Below are positions 34,783-46,750 of a DNA stretch of 64,000 nucleotides, piece after piece. Within the stretch, counting starts at the first letter, position 1, and each line of letters starts with the position of its first letter. The translations under genes were made by a program, and so were the position numbers. A model generated the notes under the pieces. That model had not been told where the DNA came from, did no database searches, and worked only from the letters and a program-made list of their open reading frames with translations. Origin of the DNA: Rhizophagus irregularis (lineage: Eukaryota; Glomeromycota; Glomeromycetes; Glomerales; Glomeraceae); the NCBI RefSeq assembly GCF_026210795.1, contig NC_089453.1, forward strand, positions 2,296,501 to 2,360,500, read 5' to 3'.

Positions 34783-36046
34783 TTACTTATTCATGCGCCG
34801 GAGTCGGCGGATAGATGATGGTCTCGCTTGATTCCCTAGCGGAGACGTACGTGTTGTCTGAGACGGTGGTGTGCGATGTGTTGTCCGGGGGCAGAGTTCT
34901 AAATAGGTATACATCAGGAGCGTTGATGATATTTTGATCTTTTTAGAAATGATGTAGTGGGCGTTAGCGATGGCTTTTGAGAAGTCGTCATCCACGTAGG
35001 TTACGTTAAAATATAAGGTTTAGTAATGTCGGAGCAGTATTCTTGATTTAATACGCTTTTTGTAAGTCGATTCCAATGGGTAATTTGTTGTGGTGAGCGT
35101 ACAATGTCAAATTTCAATTTGGAGTATTCTTTGTAATGGTTTCTTTCAGTGATGGTTCTACCTTTTTGTGTTATGTTCCATTCGATCCCAAAATGAGAGT
35201 TATATTTCCTAACAGTGACTATATAACTAACGTCGAGGCGATTTGAATGAACTTTTTTGACGTTTCTTTTATTCTTAAGACCACTCGTCTTTAATAGCTG
35301 TTTTTTGTAAAAACGTGATCTTAAGCAATATGACGTTGACTATGTGAACTTGTAGCTAAATCCGATTTCCATAAATGTTCGCCGCAACTCCAACGCTTTT
35401 GTGACATAACGAAGGCGGCGGGTGAAGTACAAAAATCGTTGTTACATCGGAAATAAAATCCTAGGTAGATCACGGGTTAGGATGATTACCCGAGCTAAAA
35501 TGGATAAACGTTTTAGTTCGTTTATTATTTTCTTGGTTCGAGAAGTTCTATTTTTAATAGCCAATAGTTTGTCTTTAAGGAGTTCCCGTAATCTTTTGAA
35601 ATATTTGTTGACAACATCTTTTGAATATTGACGGTTAAGGGAAAACACAAAAGTGAGATACGACCCGGTAGTTGACATTTGGTTTATTACTTGTAGATCT
35701 GTAAGTATGAGTATGAGTGTATGACGATGTTCGCGTGATAATTCGAAATCATTAGAAATTCGGTGTTGATCTATAGGGGTTGATCGGCGTATGATGATAA
35801 GTGCTGAGGTGCAGTAAGAAATATTTTCCTTTTCTAGTGTTATACTCCACATGTGTCGCAACTTGTGTAAGGGTGCAGGATTTGTATAGCGAAGAAAAAA
35901 GAATGCGCCTTGCAAGGGCGGTATACTCGAAGCACGGTCTTAGTGGTGTTGTTTTGGAGGACTTCTGTCATAAGAAACTTTTGAGAAGACTTCGTGAGTA
36001 TGTTGGGGGAAGAAAGTGGTACTATAATGGTGGTAGGGTTATAACT
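34783..36046 (-). pseudogene. decayed protein-coding gene of unknown family
   Basis: The local GC content is raised and the minus strand shows long open frames in sequence. 36046-35843 (68 codons) includes PTTIIVPLSSPNILTKSSQK and RPCKAHSFFFAIQILH. 35915-35001 is one frame broken by only two stops (at 35442 and 35340). It includes TGSYLTFVFSLNRQYSKDVV, a Lys/Arg-rich helical part (RLRELLKDKLLAIKNRTSR) and YNSHFGIEWNITQKGRT. After a further shift, 34995-34783 begins DDDFSKAIANAHYIISKK and ends RRLRRMNK. Together about 420 codons survive with two stops and at least two frameshifts. No domain is recognised. Plus-strand frames at 35422 and 35801 are shadows. It could be an old mobile-element protein or a transferred gene. 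Confidence 0.5.
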
Positions 36047-36576
36047 TCAACAGAAAATAAAATATGGCGAAGTATAGAAAAAAAAATAGTGTGGGTATAA
36101 AAAATAGTTGAAAAATAGTTTGTAAACGTGGGAAAACTCTTTCTAGTGTGAAGGAACGACGTTTTTGTTATATTTAATGGTGAAATAAACAACCAACGAT
36201 GTTAAAATTTTTGTTCCAGAATTTTTGGGAAAGAGTTTTCTATTCAAAGGATTATATAATTCCACTTCTATTATATCGCGTGATTTAATTCATGAGAATA
36301 CATTTTTGTCCTACATAAAATAAATTTAAAATAAAATTAATTGAAATTTAAAATTTAGACCAAAATAGGAAAAGTTATGATTAGCGTTAAATTATTTGGC
36401 CGATAATCCGATAATGATTACTAAATTTTGTTTCATTTTGTTAATTTATATTAGTTACATGATAGACATAAAACGTATGAAAAACTCCGCTCCCAGATTT
36501 TTTTTTAAATTACAAAAACTAATTTTTTTTTTTCATAATTTAAACATTTTTATAAGAAAATTACATTATATCTATT

Positions 36577-39500
36577 ATGTCTATTATGTCTGATATTCGA
36601 ATAGAATTAGTTCATGCTGCAATTAATGAAGCAAATATGTCAATAGATTATAATATTTATGATGATTTTCATAAACAGCATGAATTTAGAAAAGAAATTA
36701 TACTCAATTATAATTCTCTTACAAATGATGAAAAAACTTATGCAATAAAAGTATTGAATAAGAATTATGATAAGAATAAAATTATGAATAATTCAGGAAC
36801 AAGAAGAACTTGTGAAAATTGTAACCAAGAATGTTTAGCTACATTATATTGTGAATATTGTATTCAAAATTATTTAAAAGTAAACTTTTCAAATTGGACA
36901 TCTGGAAATAATAATATTGATAATTTAATACAGAATTTTCAAATTACAACACTCATGCCAGATAATATAATTGAATGGATCCCTTATAATAATTTTCAAA
37001 ATATTGAATATTTAACAGAAGGTGGATTTTCTGAAATTTATGCAGCAGATTGGATTGATGGAAGATATGAAGAATGGGATTCTAAAGAACAAAAATTAAT
37101 AAAAATTGGAAAACGTAAAGTAATACTTAAAGTATTAGGAAATGTTGAAAGTGCAGATCAAAGATGGTTTGAAGAGGTTTGTAAATTTTAATGTTATTTG
37201 ACTATCACTTTCAGCTTTAGTGAATAATAAATTTTATATATATATAGGCTGAATCACACTTAAAAATAGGCAATAAATGGGTGACAGTTGTTAGATGTTA
37301 TGGTTTAACACAAAATCCATCAAATGGAAACTATATGCTTGTAATCTATAGAATGGATACAGATTTAAGAAAATATTTACAACAATTTCAAAATCAACTT
37401 TCATGGAAAGAAAAAATAAAAATTGCTTATGAAATAGTTCTTGCAATAGATGTTATTCATATTGAGAATGCAATCCATAGAGATTTACATTCTGGTAATA
37501 TATTGTATTCAAAACTAAATCAAAAATGGGTTATTAGTGATCTTGGATTTTGTGGACCTGCTGATAAATCAACAGAAAGTATATATGGTAATCTTCCTTA
37601 TATAGCACCAGAAGTTATTTCTGGAAATTCTGGAAAGTATGTTACAAAAAAATCTGATATTTATAGTGCTGCAATGCTTATGTGGGAAATTTCATCCGGG
37701 CAACCTCCTTTTAATGATTTTGAAAATGATTATGATCTTGCATTGAAAATAATTAATGGAATGAGACCAAAAGTAATAGCAGGAACTCCTGCCCTATGAA
37801 AAAAAATCATCCAATTTTTGTACAATATTTGTTCAAGTCTGTGTGGAAATTGTACAATTATTGCAGATTTTTGGATAAAAATAGCTATGAAGTTTTTCAA
37901 AGCATATTAAAAGTATGCAATTTTTGTACAACTTAAATTTAGGATATAGAAAATGTTCAATTTTTGTGTAATCTTTATACAACTTAAATTTAGGATACAG
38001 AAAACATTCAATTTTTGTACAATAAAAATTGTGATTATTGTACAACTTGAAAATAGACTTAAATTTAGGATACGGAAAGCAATTTTTGGGTAATCCTACT
38101 AAACTACTTTCCATCTTACCTGTATGGTTACATTTGACCACTTTTAGGGTCAAATAGACCACTTTTAACCATTACAAATAGATTTTTCTAAGTAAAGTGA
38201 TTTATGCAGTAAGGTTACACAAAATTCAACTGCATATTTGCTTATAAATGGGCATCTTCCGGACCCATTGGTGAAATTTTTATATCACCTTGTAACTAAA
38301 GAAAAGTCAAAAACTTTTTATTAAGTTACACAATTAGTTCTGACTGGAATTATAATTTGGCCAGAATTAAGCGGTAAAAATCAACTCTTAAAATTATATA
38401 TGTTAATCACGTGATATGATCGTCAAAATAAATATGATGACGCGAAATGTTTTTGTTTATGTTTTTTTAACCTTTTAACTTTTCTTCAGCTTTCTTTTAA
38501 AATATCAGGTAAGAAAACTTGTGTTCTTTATCTTTTTATTTTCCTAACTTTTTACATTTTAATGTTACTAACTTGCTTTCTTCACTAACTTCATACTTTT
38601 TTTTTTATTACTAACACTAATAATTTACTTTTTAACATTACTAATTTGCTTTCTTCACTAACTTCATACTTTTTTATTACTAACACTAATAATTTACTTT
38701 CTTCTTTGATACTACTAATTTACTTTCATGTTACTAAGCTAACATACTTTATTTTATTTTATTTTCTTACAAATTTTTATATTTATGATTATATCAAATT
38801 TAGTATTTTATTTATGAAATATTGTGTATATTTTTTATATTTTAAGTCAATAAAAATTCATAATTTTACTTTATAAATTGCCTATTATTACTGTAAAATT
38901 TAACCTATAATTCCTAAAATATGGCCTAAAATTTGGCTCAAAAATCACACAATAATTGTATAAATTCAGGTCAAAAATAGGATAATTATTGAATGAATTA
39001 CCATGCAATAATTGTGTGATTTATTGCAATTTTTAGCACAATTATTGTATGGTCAAATATACAGAAATCGTAGTGAATTTAATTGAATGATTTTTCAACA
39101 AAAATCACACAGACTTTTTTCATAGGGCTGTAAAATATGCAAATTTAATGAAACAATGTTGGGATGCTGATCCATCAAAAAGACTTGATACTGAAACACT
39201 ATATTCAAAATTAAAAGAAATTTATCATAATATATCAAATGAAACACTTCAACAAGAAACAAATATTAACTTAGAAATGAATGAAGCAAACAAATCAATA
39301 ACAGGTAGCAAATTATTTACAAGTAACATTCATCAATTTACAAATTTACCTGAACCAAGAAATGCAACAGAAGGTATAATTATAATATTCATTATATTAA
39401 TTGATAATTAATAGTTTTTCTTTATTAAAAAATTATATATTGATATTGCTTTTTAATTTAAATAAAAATAGAGGAGCAAGAAGGTAAAAATAATACTATA

Positions 39501-40252
39501 ACATTTGTTTATGTATAACTGAAATCGAGATAATACTTACTGTAATAATTTTATTATTTTTATTAGCATTTCATAGTAATAATTCATATGACCATTTTAA
39601 TATTCCTGATAATAGTAAGTATTTGCAAAAAGTACTAATTAGTAATTATAATATATTTATTAATCTTTTTATTTTCAGTCGATGATTTTAATAGTTCAAG
39701 TAATCAAAATTATGGTAGCACATCCAAAGCAAGTAGTGTTTTAAAAGGTAATTAATCGTTTAAATTTATATTTTTTTTTTAACAGTATGAACTTATAGCA
39801 ATTCGATTTTTAATGACAATTATAATCATTATTAATTTGTTTTTGAAATAAAATTTAGGTGATAGTGAAGAATTATCTAAATCATTTGATGAATTACAAA
39901 TAAACTCAAACGAAGGTAAATAAATAATACTATTTTTATTATAATTTTATTCCTATAAATTTAATATCATATTTTACTTTGATAGATAATCAAATTAATT
40001 ATGAAAAAGAAATAGTAGAACAACAACAAATAAAGAATGTCAACATTGATGGTATGTATATTAATGAAATTTAATATTGTTATAATATTATAGTATTATT
40101 TTTTTAATTCTATTTTTTTCTTTACAGATAAGGATGAAATCCATGATGATAAAAATTTTCATTCAGAGGAACAAAATAAATTTGAAATTTCATATGGCAA
40201 GTGTTTTCATATTACCATTTGTGCTTTACATACAGTACGTGTATTTATTTAA
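36577..40252 (+). pseudogene. TKL-type protein kinase disrupted by a TIR element (sister of the gene at 27488)
   Basis: Exon 1 (36577-37176) and the first part of exon 2 (37248-37791) match the kinase at 27488 codon for codon. They carry the CxxC pairs, GGFSEIY (149), VILK (Lys 185), HRDLHSGN (277-284), SDLG and APE. The frame then enters a 1336-bp element and stops at 37799, just after the AGTP motif. The frame resumes cleanly at 39131 (KYANLMKQCWDADPSKRLD) to 39373. It continues through small exons 39472-39483, 39567-39614, 39679-39747, 39859-39915, 39986-40051 and one from 40128. The last donor reads GCAAGT, so the end at 40252 (read-through stop) is uncertain. Without the insert the gene would be intact, so the inactivation is recent. 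Confidence 0.8.
37792..39127. mobile_element. TIR element inside a kinase exon (1336 bp)
   Basis: Ends CCCTATGAAAAAA and TTTTTTCATAGGG are perfect inverted repeats with a 3-bp target duplication CTG (37789-37791 and 39128-39130). The sister kinase at 28690-28720 shows the uninterrupted reading frame. Inside are three tandem units of about 60 bp (CAATTTTTGTACAACTTAAA with TTTAGGATACAGAAAA) at about 37915-38080. There are also repeats of TTACTAACTTGCTTTCTTCA at 38566-38660. No transposase is recognised, so it is non-autonomous. Superfamily not assigned. Confidence 0.85.
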
Positions 40253-40745
40253 CTAATTAATTTTATATTTTATTTATTAATTTAAATGGATTTTAAATTA
40301 CTTAATATCTGACAGAATATATTCTGTATACTTTTGCTTTTTTTTATTTTGAATTATTTGAACACTAAGTATAGAGTATGTAAAAATTTTTTTACAAGAT
40401 TCTTAGTTTGTAATTTAAATAATTCAATATTTCATTATTTTTATTATTATCATTATATTTTTATTATTATCATTATTATCTTACTCATTAAATAAATAAT
40501 TTTAACTTCTGCGATAAATAAAATTTTTGACTTACTGCAAATAAATTATTTTATATACGGAGTGGAAAGTCTAATTTAATGAGTTCACAATAAATTAGTC
40601 GTAAAGTTAGGAGCCAATTAACGACTAAAATTTTTATATTTAAGCAAAGTTGACATAATTTATTTGTTAACTTTTGTTCATTTACTGTATAAAGAGGCAT
40701 CAAAAGAACGCAATAAAATTAACCCTTTTAATAAAGTAAATAAAA
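40253..40745. repeat. 3' flank shared by the two sister kinase loci
   Basis: Segments match the flank of the kinase at 27488 in pieces. ATTCTTAGTTTGTAATTTAAA (about 40401) matches about 29910. TGACAGAATATATTCTG (about 40310) matches about 32430. CTTACTGCAAATA through GTTTACAATAAAT-like words and TTTTATATTTAAGCAAA match 32588-32598 plus 33866-34000. The pieces show that both loci come from one segmental duplication and that the first has since received extra sequence. Confidence 0.65.
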
Positions 40746-42314
40746 TGGGAGATAAAAATATCCAACTTTATATATGAAAAATGGTAGCCGGATTTATTCA
40801 CCGGTTACACATACAAGTTACATGTGATTTCGATTATCGACTTTCAAATCAAATATTTTTTTTTTTCTATTTCTTCACTTGAGCTTTTTTATAAAATCAT
40901 ATTAAAATAATAAGAGTCACTTAATAAGCTGAGACGATATTTATAGTTAAAAATGTCCTTTCGAACTTTCACCAAAAATGTTGAAGATTCAAATCGTCAA
41001 GACTAGGTGGAACAGTACATTTATGATACTGAACGTGCACTTGAACTTCGAAAAAATGCTGGAACGTAACTATCATAATGTGGGCTGAAATTACAATTCC
41101 AATATCACGAAGATTTTTTATGTTTATTACAAATATTGGATTATTAACAAATTAAATGTATGGATAGTTTAATACTCATGTAAATTTTGAATTACAAATT
41201 ATTCAAATTATTTCATCATTTATCGTAATGAAATATGAAAATTTATTATAATCAATTATGAATAAACTTGATCTCAATTTACCAATAGATTTTTTTTATT
41301 CATATATTTAAATCACATACATAAATATTGTAGGTATTATAAGGCTAATACAGTAAACTCCCGACTAATTCCATTTAAGTATGAAACTAACATTAATTAT
41401 CTAGATACACTATAAAACTCAGAATTTAGGCACTTCATTTCAAAATTAGCCAATAAAGTGCATATCTATACATTAACATTACGTAATTCAAAGTTATCAA
41501 TAAAGTTATGTGCAGTCATAAAATATTAATTTAGTAAGAAATTTATCATAAGGTTAATTTTTACTATTCAGTGTGATTAATATCACTTATTTCGCATGGT
41601 TAATGGGTGATTTGTTGAAATTTTGTCACGTCAGTGTCCAATTGTCCAATTATTTTTGTATTATTGGGATAATATGGATATTGTCCAATTGGATTTTCAA
41701 TTGTCCTAATATCCCATAATATCAATTGAACATTATCCAAATCCAACACTAATTATCCATAACAGAAAAGTTTATCAATAGTCTATATAAAAGTTTATTT
41801 TAATAAATTTTATTTTAATTGAATCGATTTACACAGTCAGACTTTGATATGCCTATGTTAAAAACATTATATCATAATTATACCGAAAAAATTTACATTC
41901 TCCTATAGTAGTAAGTAAAATTTTATCATTATATTAAGATATTTTACATATCTGTTAACTACTACTAATAAAAAATTCTCATCATCTCAGAATAATGTAG
42001 GGACATCTATTCATAAAATATCTGCTTTACCAGTTAATGATTCACTTGCAATTTCTCTTTAGGCAAAAAGGAAAAAAAATTTTAAACACGTAATTATTAG
42101 TTATTGTAATCAGTTATAATTGATTGTTCATTAATTGACACAGGTAAATTTTTATTTCAAAAAAATAAACTATTTTAAAAATATACTACTTTATAAAAAT
42201 GACCTCTCATCCATATTGACTTTTGAATTCATGAATTTTTTTAAACCAATCGATAATGTAAATTTTATGGCTATAAAACTAGCAATAATAAACAAAAATA
42301 AATTTTTTATCATT
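40746..42314. other. gene-free AT-rich stretch
   Basis: No supported gene. Near 41635-41740 there are several GTCCAATTG / CAATTGTCC words in opposite orientations, a small palindromic cluster. Confidence 0.45.
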
Positions 42315-43517
42315 TTAAACAATTTCAATTTGCCACTGTAAATAAAAAATTATAAATAAATTAACACATACGAAGATATAATATTGAGTAAATTAAATTT
42401 AAATACCTCATCATTTCCACCAATTCTTTCTTCATGGGCAACAACTTCTTGAAAAGTTTTATTTCCAATTGTAAATGTGAAATCATGACTACGAAAATAT
42501 AATCATTATATTTTAAAGTAATTACATCTCTTGCTTTTACGTAAGTTGCGTAACCATTTGTTGGATTAATATTTATCCAATTCAAAGAATCACCTTCATT
42601 TCTACAACTTACTGTAAAATAAATACAGTAAATAAACAAATAATTATTGAAAATAATTTTTTATATATTATTAACGTTTACATATACAGTACCTTCTGCA
42701 TGTCTAGTTGTAGGAGATTTATAATTAATACTCATGCATAATTTTTTACCGGTTACTTTATGAGTCAAATAAAATCTATCATCATAGGTACAATTCTGAT
42801 AGTTGCGATTAGTAGTAGTACATGTCGCATACCACAAAGCATTTCCATTTGACAATTTTTCACCAGCAAATACCTAAAATATAAAAAAAAAATTATAAAT
42901 AAAATGACATAAGGTAATTAAATAATTGAAATATATTAAATAAATACCACTCGTTGCTTGGAACCTGTTGGATAATTAACATTCCAACTTGATAAATATT
43001 TTCCTGTTGCAACATGTTTCAGAGCGATTGAAGACCCAAATTTAATTATTTTTAATTCGTCAAATACAACCTCACTAAATATTTTAAATATTTCATCTAC
43101 AGAATTAATACCCTCTACTCTTTTTATAAATTCACCTTTGAAGAAGTAGTTTGAATATGAATTAATAAGCATTGTTATAATTTCTTTATGATCACTAATT
43201 TCCATGCAAAGTGAACGAAAATTAGCAAGGAATGTAGCGACATCTTCTTGTTCAGGAATATACTTTATTAATTGTAATTTTCTTTTGCATGAATTTTTGT
43301 AAATACTGAAGGTCGAATGTAACTTAAGAGCTTTAATAAGTTCTTCAAAAGAATTAATTTCATTAACATTAGGAATTATTATAGTGTAATCTATCATGAG
43401 CTTAGAAAATTTAATAATTTTTCCTTCACTTTCAATTCCTTTTAAGTAACAGTAAATTTGTACTTGTTTTACCCATTCTTCAGGATGAATTGTTCCAGTA
43501 TACTTTGGTAAATCCAT
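42315..43517 (-). pseudogene. MIR-domain protein with gag-like N-terminal region, one-base frameshift
   Basis: Exons 43517-42948, 42873-42693, 42611-42407 and 42335-42315 total 977 bases, one short of 326 codons. Residues 1-150 are helical (MDLPKYTGTIHPEEWVKQVQ; ELIKALKLHSTF; CKRKLQLIKYIPEQEDVATF) and resemble a retrotransposon gag capsid region. The MIR beta-trefoil part starts at FGSSIALKHVATGKYLSSW and runs through exon 2 (ALWYATC, RFYLTHKVTGKKLC). In exon 3 a T run of four in NDYIF is one short. After the slip the frame reads RSHDFTFTIGNKTFQEVVAH, then GGNDE, and exon 4 WQIEIV-stop. A missing base or a sequencing error would both explain this. MIR domains bind ligands or sugars in other proteins; the role here is unknown. 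Confidence 0.7.
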
Positions 43518-43912
43518 AATTAAGTAGGAAAGCAAATCGATAAAACAACTACTTTTATATAGTCGTCCGTGATTTTCCTTATTGATATTTTTATGGAGGA
43601 TGTTTATTTAAAAGGATAAGCTAAGAAGCTTATCAGTAGTTTACGGAACGTTAGTCTGCGTGGGATCTCACGCCTCTCACGGCAGTGACGGCACCACTAT
43701 GATGATCAAATGATACCGTGAGAAAAAATTCATGCTGTGTGACAATTCTATATTCGTACAAGTATCAAAAAATTTTTAATTTAGTTTACGAAAAAGAACA
43801 ACATTTTCTTAAAAAAAAAAATTTTAACGAAACACAAAAATCCGAATTAAGGTTTGAAAAAGAAAAAAAATAATTCTCAGTATAGGTCACAATTTTATCT
43901 TGTGCAAATTAT
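43518..43912. other. intergenic stretch
   Basis: No gene. A GC-richer patch with the words ATCTCACGCCTCTCACGGCAG and ATGATACCGTGAG lies at about 43660-43725. The rest is A/T runs. Confidence 0.45.
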
Positions 43913-46611
43913 AGTATTAAATATTTTTTTTTTGCCAAAAAGTAAAAAAGTTAATTTTATCAGGATAAAAGTTCTATGAAAATTTTACCATTTACATGCG
44001 AAATAAACCAGAAAAAAAAAATTTTCTGAAACTTTACCTTTAGTCATGAGATCATAACATAGACACAAAATTCTAATTTAAGGTTCATTATATAATATCA
44101 ATTAGGGAAGATTTGCAATTAATGACAAATGAGATTTAACCGTGACGCCCAATTTTTTTTTTTATTTTTTTTAAAAAAATATTTTTTTTTAATTATTAAT
44201 ATTATTAAAAATTTACAAGAGTATATTCACTAAATTATAACTGTTATATCTCTACTTAGAAAATATTAATAAAATGGATATTTCAAACCAAAATTTGGAT
44301 ACAACTGAGATTACAATAAGAAATAATTCTAAAACTGATGCTAAAAATTTATGGAAATATGATGATGGTGATGAATATCAGGTAAAAATATTATAATATA
44401 ATAAACAATATAAATATTTATTAAAATTTTTTAACAATTTATTTTGATAGGCCCACGCTACAATTTTTTCGACTGATTCAACTACTGAATCAGATGAAAC
44501 TATTTCCTTTTTTAAAAAAGTAAATATTATGGATTTAGAAAAAAGAAAAGAAGTATACGGAGTATGTGGAGAATGTAATCAACCAGGTACAGGATTATAT
44601 TGGTGTCAACCTTGTAATGCTAAAAGATTTGAGGAAAATTTTAAAAATTGGACTAGTGGAAATAAAAATATTGATGAATTAATACAACAATCACAACTTA
44701 ATGCTTTTTTTGGCTCAAAATGTCTTGAATGGATACCTTTTGAAAAATTTGAAAATGTTACCTATCTTACTAGAGGTGGATTTAGTAAAATTTATTCGGC
44801 TTACTGGCCCGAAGGAAATATTTGGTATTGGGATATTGAAAATCAAGAATGGTACCGAAAATCAAAAAGAGTTGCATTGAAAAGTTTAAATAATTCATCT
44901 AATAATATAAGTAATGATTTTTTAAATGAGGTAATTAAAATAAATCTTGTTTATTAATATTTGTATTTTAATATATAATTTATTAACAAAATTTATGATT
45001 TTAGATTAAATATTATATTTCAGGTCATTTTCATGCTAGTAATACTGTTATGTGTTTTGGAATAACTCAAGACCCAAATACCAAAGATTATATGATGGTT
45101 TTACAATATTTTGAGGGAGGAAATTTGAGAAATATATTAGTAAAAGGTTCAAAACTTAAAACTAAAATAGATTATTTATTTCAAATTATAGATGGACTTT
45201 CAGGTATTCATGATGCTGGAAATATTCATAAAGATTTTCATTCGGGCAATATATTACATGATAATGATGATTATCTATCAATTAGTGATTTGGGAATGTG
45301 TCAACCAGTAAATGATAATGAACGAAAAGGAATTTATGGAGTAATACCTTATATGGCACCCGAAGTTTTACGTGGATATAAATATACAAAAGCAGCAGAT
45401 ATTTACTCATTTGGAATAATAATGAATGAACTTATGTCAGAAGAAATTCCTTATAATGATATTCCTCATGATCATTTTTTGGTTGTTAAAATATGTAAAG
45501 GATTTAGACCAACAATTTCTGAAGATACACCAAAATTAATTGTAGATTTGATTATTAAATGTTGGGATGCTAAAGCAGAAAATAGACCAACTGCTAAAGA
45601 ATTACGCCAAACATTTCTTAAATATGGAAATGATATGGAAGATGAAAATAGTGAAATTAGTTATCAAATAAAAGAATGTGAAAAAATTAAAGAGAATAAA
45701 TTAAAAAACAGAACAAATGAAAATAAATCTAAAAATCTTCAAACATATCCACAAGCAATTTATACTAGTAGACTTTTAAAATTTGAAAATCTTCCAGAAC
45801 CAGTTAATTCAACCGATTATTCATCTTCTTATCAAGGTAAAATATACGTTTAAAAAATTAATATGAAAATAGTATAATTTATTGATTTTTTTATTTTTTT
45901 AATAGAAATTATTTCATCATCATCAGAAAATCCAAGTAAGTATATATTTGCATTATTAAAGATTATTGTAATTGTTATAATAATATTTATTTTATTTTAT
46001 TAATAGTTTCTGAATGTTTGGATTGTGAATTAAATGAATTAGGTAAGAAATCTGTTTTTTAAATATATGAAATTATTAATTAATTATATTATTATTATTA
46101 TTTTTTAAAAAATAGATCTCAATCAAGACGATGATGAATAAATTTTAAGGAGTAAATATTTATCGCCTATAGCGATGCATCGCCTCTGGGAAAAATTACG
46201 TAATGCCAGCCAAAATAGAGACAGGTGACAAAAGGTAGCAATACGAGATGAATAAATTATTTCAATTTTAAATTAGTATATTCAAAAAATTTTAATATTT
46301 ATTTTTAATTATATATTATTCCATTTTCTTATATAAATTCTTTTTGATTCAGTATTTTATTATATTATTTCAATAATTTCCTTTATAAATTTTTTATTTT
46401 TATTATATAATGTAGCGATGTGACTTTATTTGATCAAAGAAAGATAAAATTTAAACTATAAAATAAATACATCATTATGTCATATACTATTTTATCCTCT
46501 AAAACTTTTTAGTTTATATTATTTTAATAAAATTTTTAAATATCAAATTCGTATTGTATATATATATACTTAACAGTAATTGTGCAGTAAATTTGACGGA
46601 TTGGCATGATT
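43913..46611. repeat. segmental duplication, copy 1 (2.7 kb)
   Basis: Homologous in order and orientation to 52502-55165, about 8.6 kb away. It starts at AGTATTAAATATTTTTTTT and ends at TTTGACGGATTGGCATGATT. It includes about 360 bases upstream of a kinase gene, all six exons and introns, and about 470 bases downstream. Introns and flanks are nearly as similar as exons, which means a fairly recent duplication. Confidence 0.85.
44274..46141 (+). CDS. TKL-type protein kinase, duplicated gene copy 1
   Basis: Six exons (44274-44381, 44451-44930, 45005-45836, 45906-45935, 46007-46042, 46116-46141) give 503 residues. A Ser/Thr-rich N-terminus is followed by a CxxC/CxxC motif (C75, C78, C88, C91) and NFKNWTSGN. 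The kinase domain has RGGFSKIYSA (Gly 145), VALKSL (Lys 180), HKDFHSGN (Asp 273, Asn 278), SDLG (Asp 291), APE (314-316) and CWDAKAENRPTA. HKD for HRD and DLG for DFG are natural variants in this family. The tail ends ASRLL-type (YTSRLLKFENLPEPVNS), as in the other kinases here, and a small acidic C-terminus (DDDE). The exon 3 acceptor was placed at 45004 because the alternative CAG at 45023 breaks the frame. Confidence 0.88.
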
Positions 46612-46750
46612 GCAGTTATTGCACTCTATTCGCCTGGTTGGTAAAGATATATCCATCGTGTCTCAAATGCATAGGTTAATATCCTCCATGGAAACCACGG
46701 TTTTTATTGGCCAATATTAAGCCGTGATGTAACCTTATAAGTGTAAACAT
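46612..46750. other. short stretch between duplication and minisatellite
   Basis: GC-richer than its surroundings. It contains an AACCACGG / GCCGTGAT inverted word pair, and no gene. Confidence 0.35.

Noticed and set aside
35422-36100. plus-strand frames of 69 and 99 codons
   Set aside because: The minus strand of this patch has longer, more coherent frames; the plus frames look like shadows. I am not certain.
37833-38876. open frames inside the TIR element in the kinase
   Set aside because: They follow internal tandem repeats or low-complexity sequence and show no transposase motif.
45005-45023. alternative acceptor CAG at 45021-45023 for kinase exon 3
   Set aside because: Using it shifts the frame away from the conserved HFHASNTVMCFG stretch; the upstream TTTTAG keeps it.
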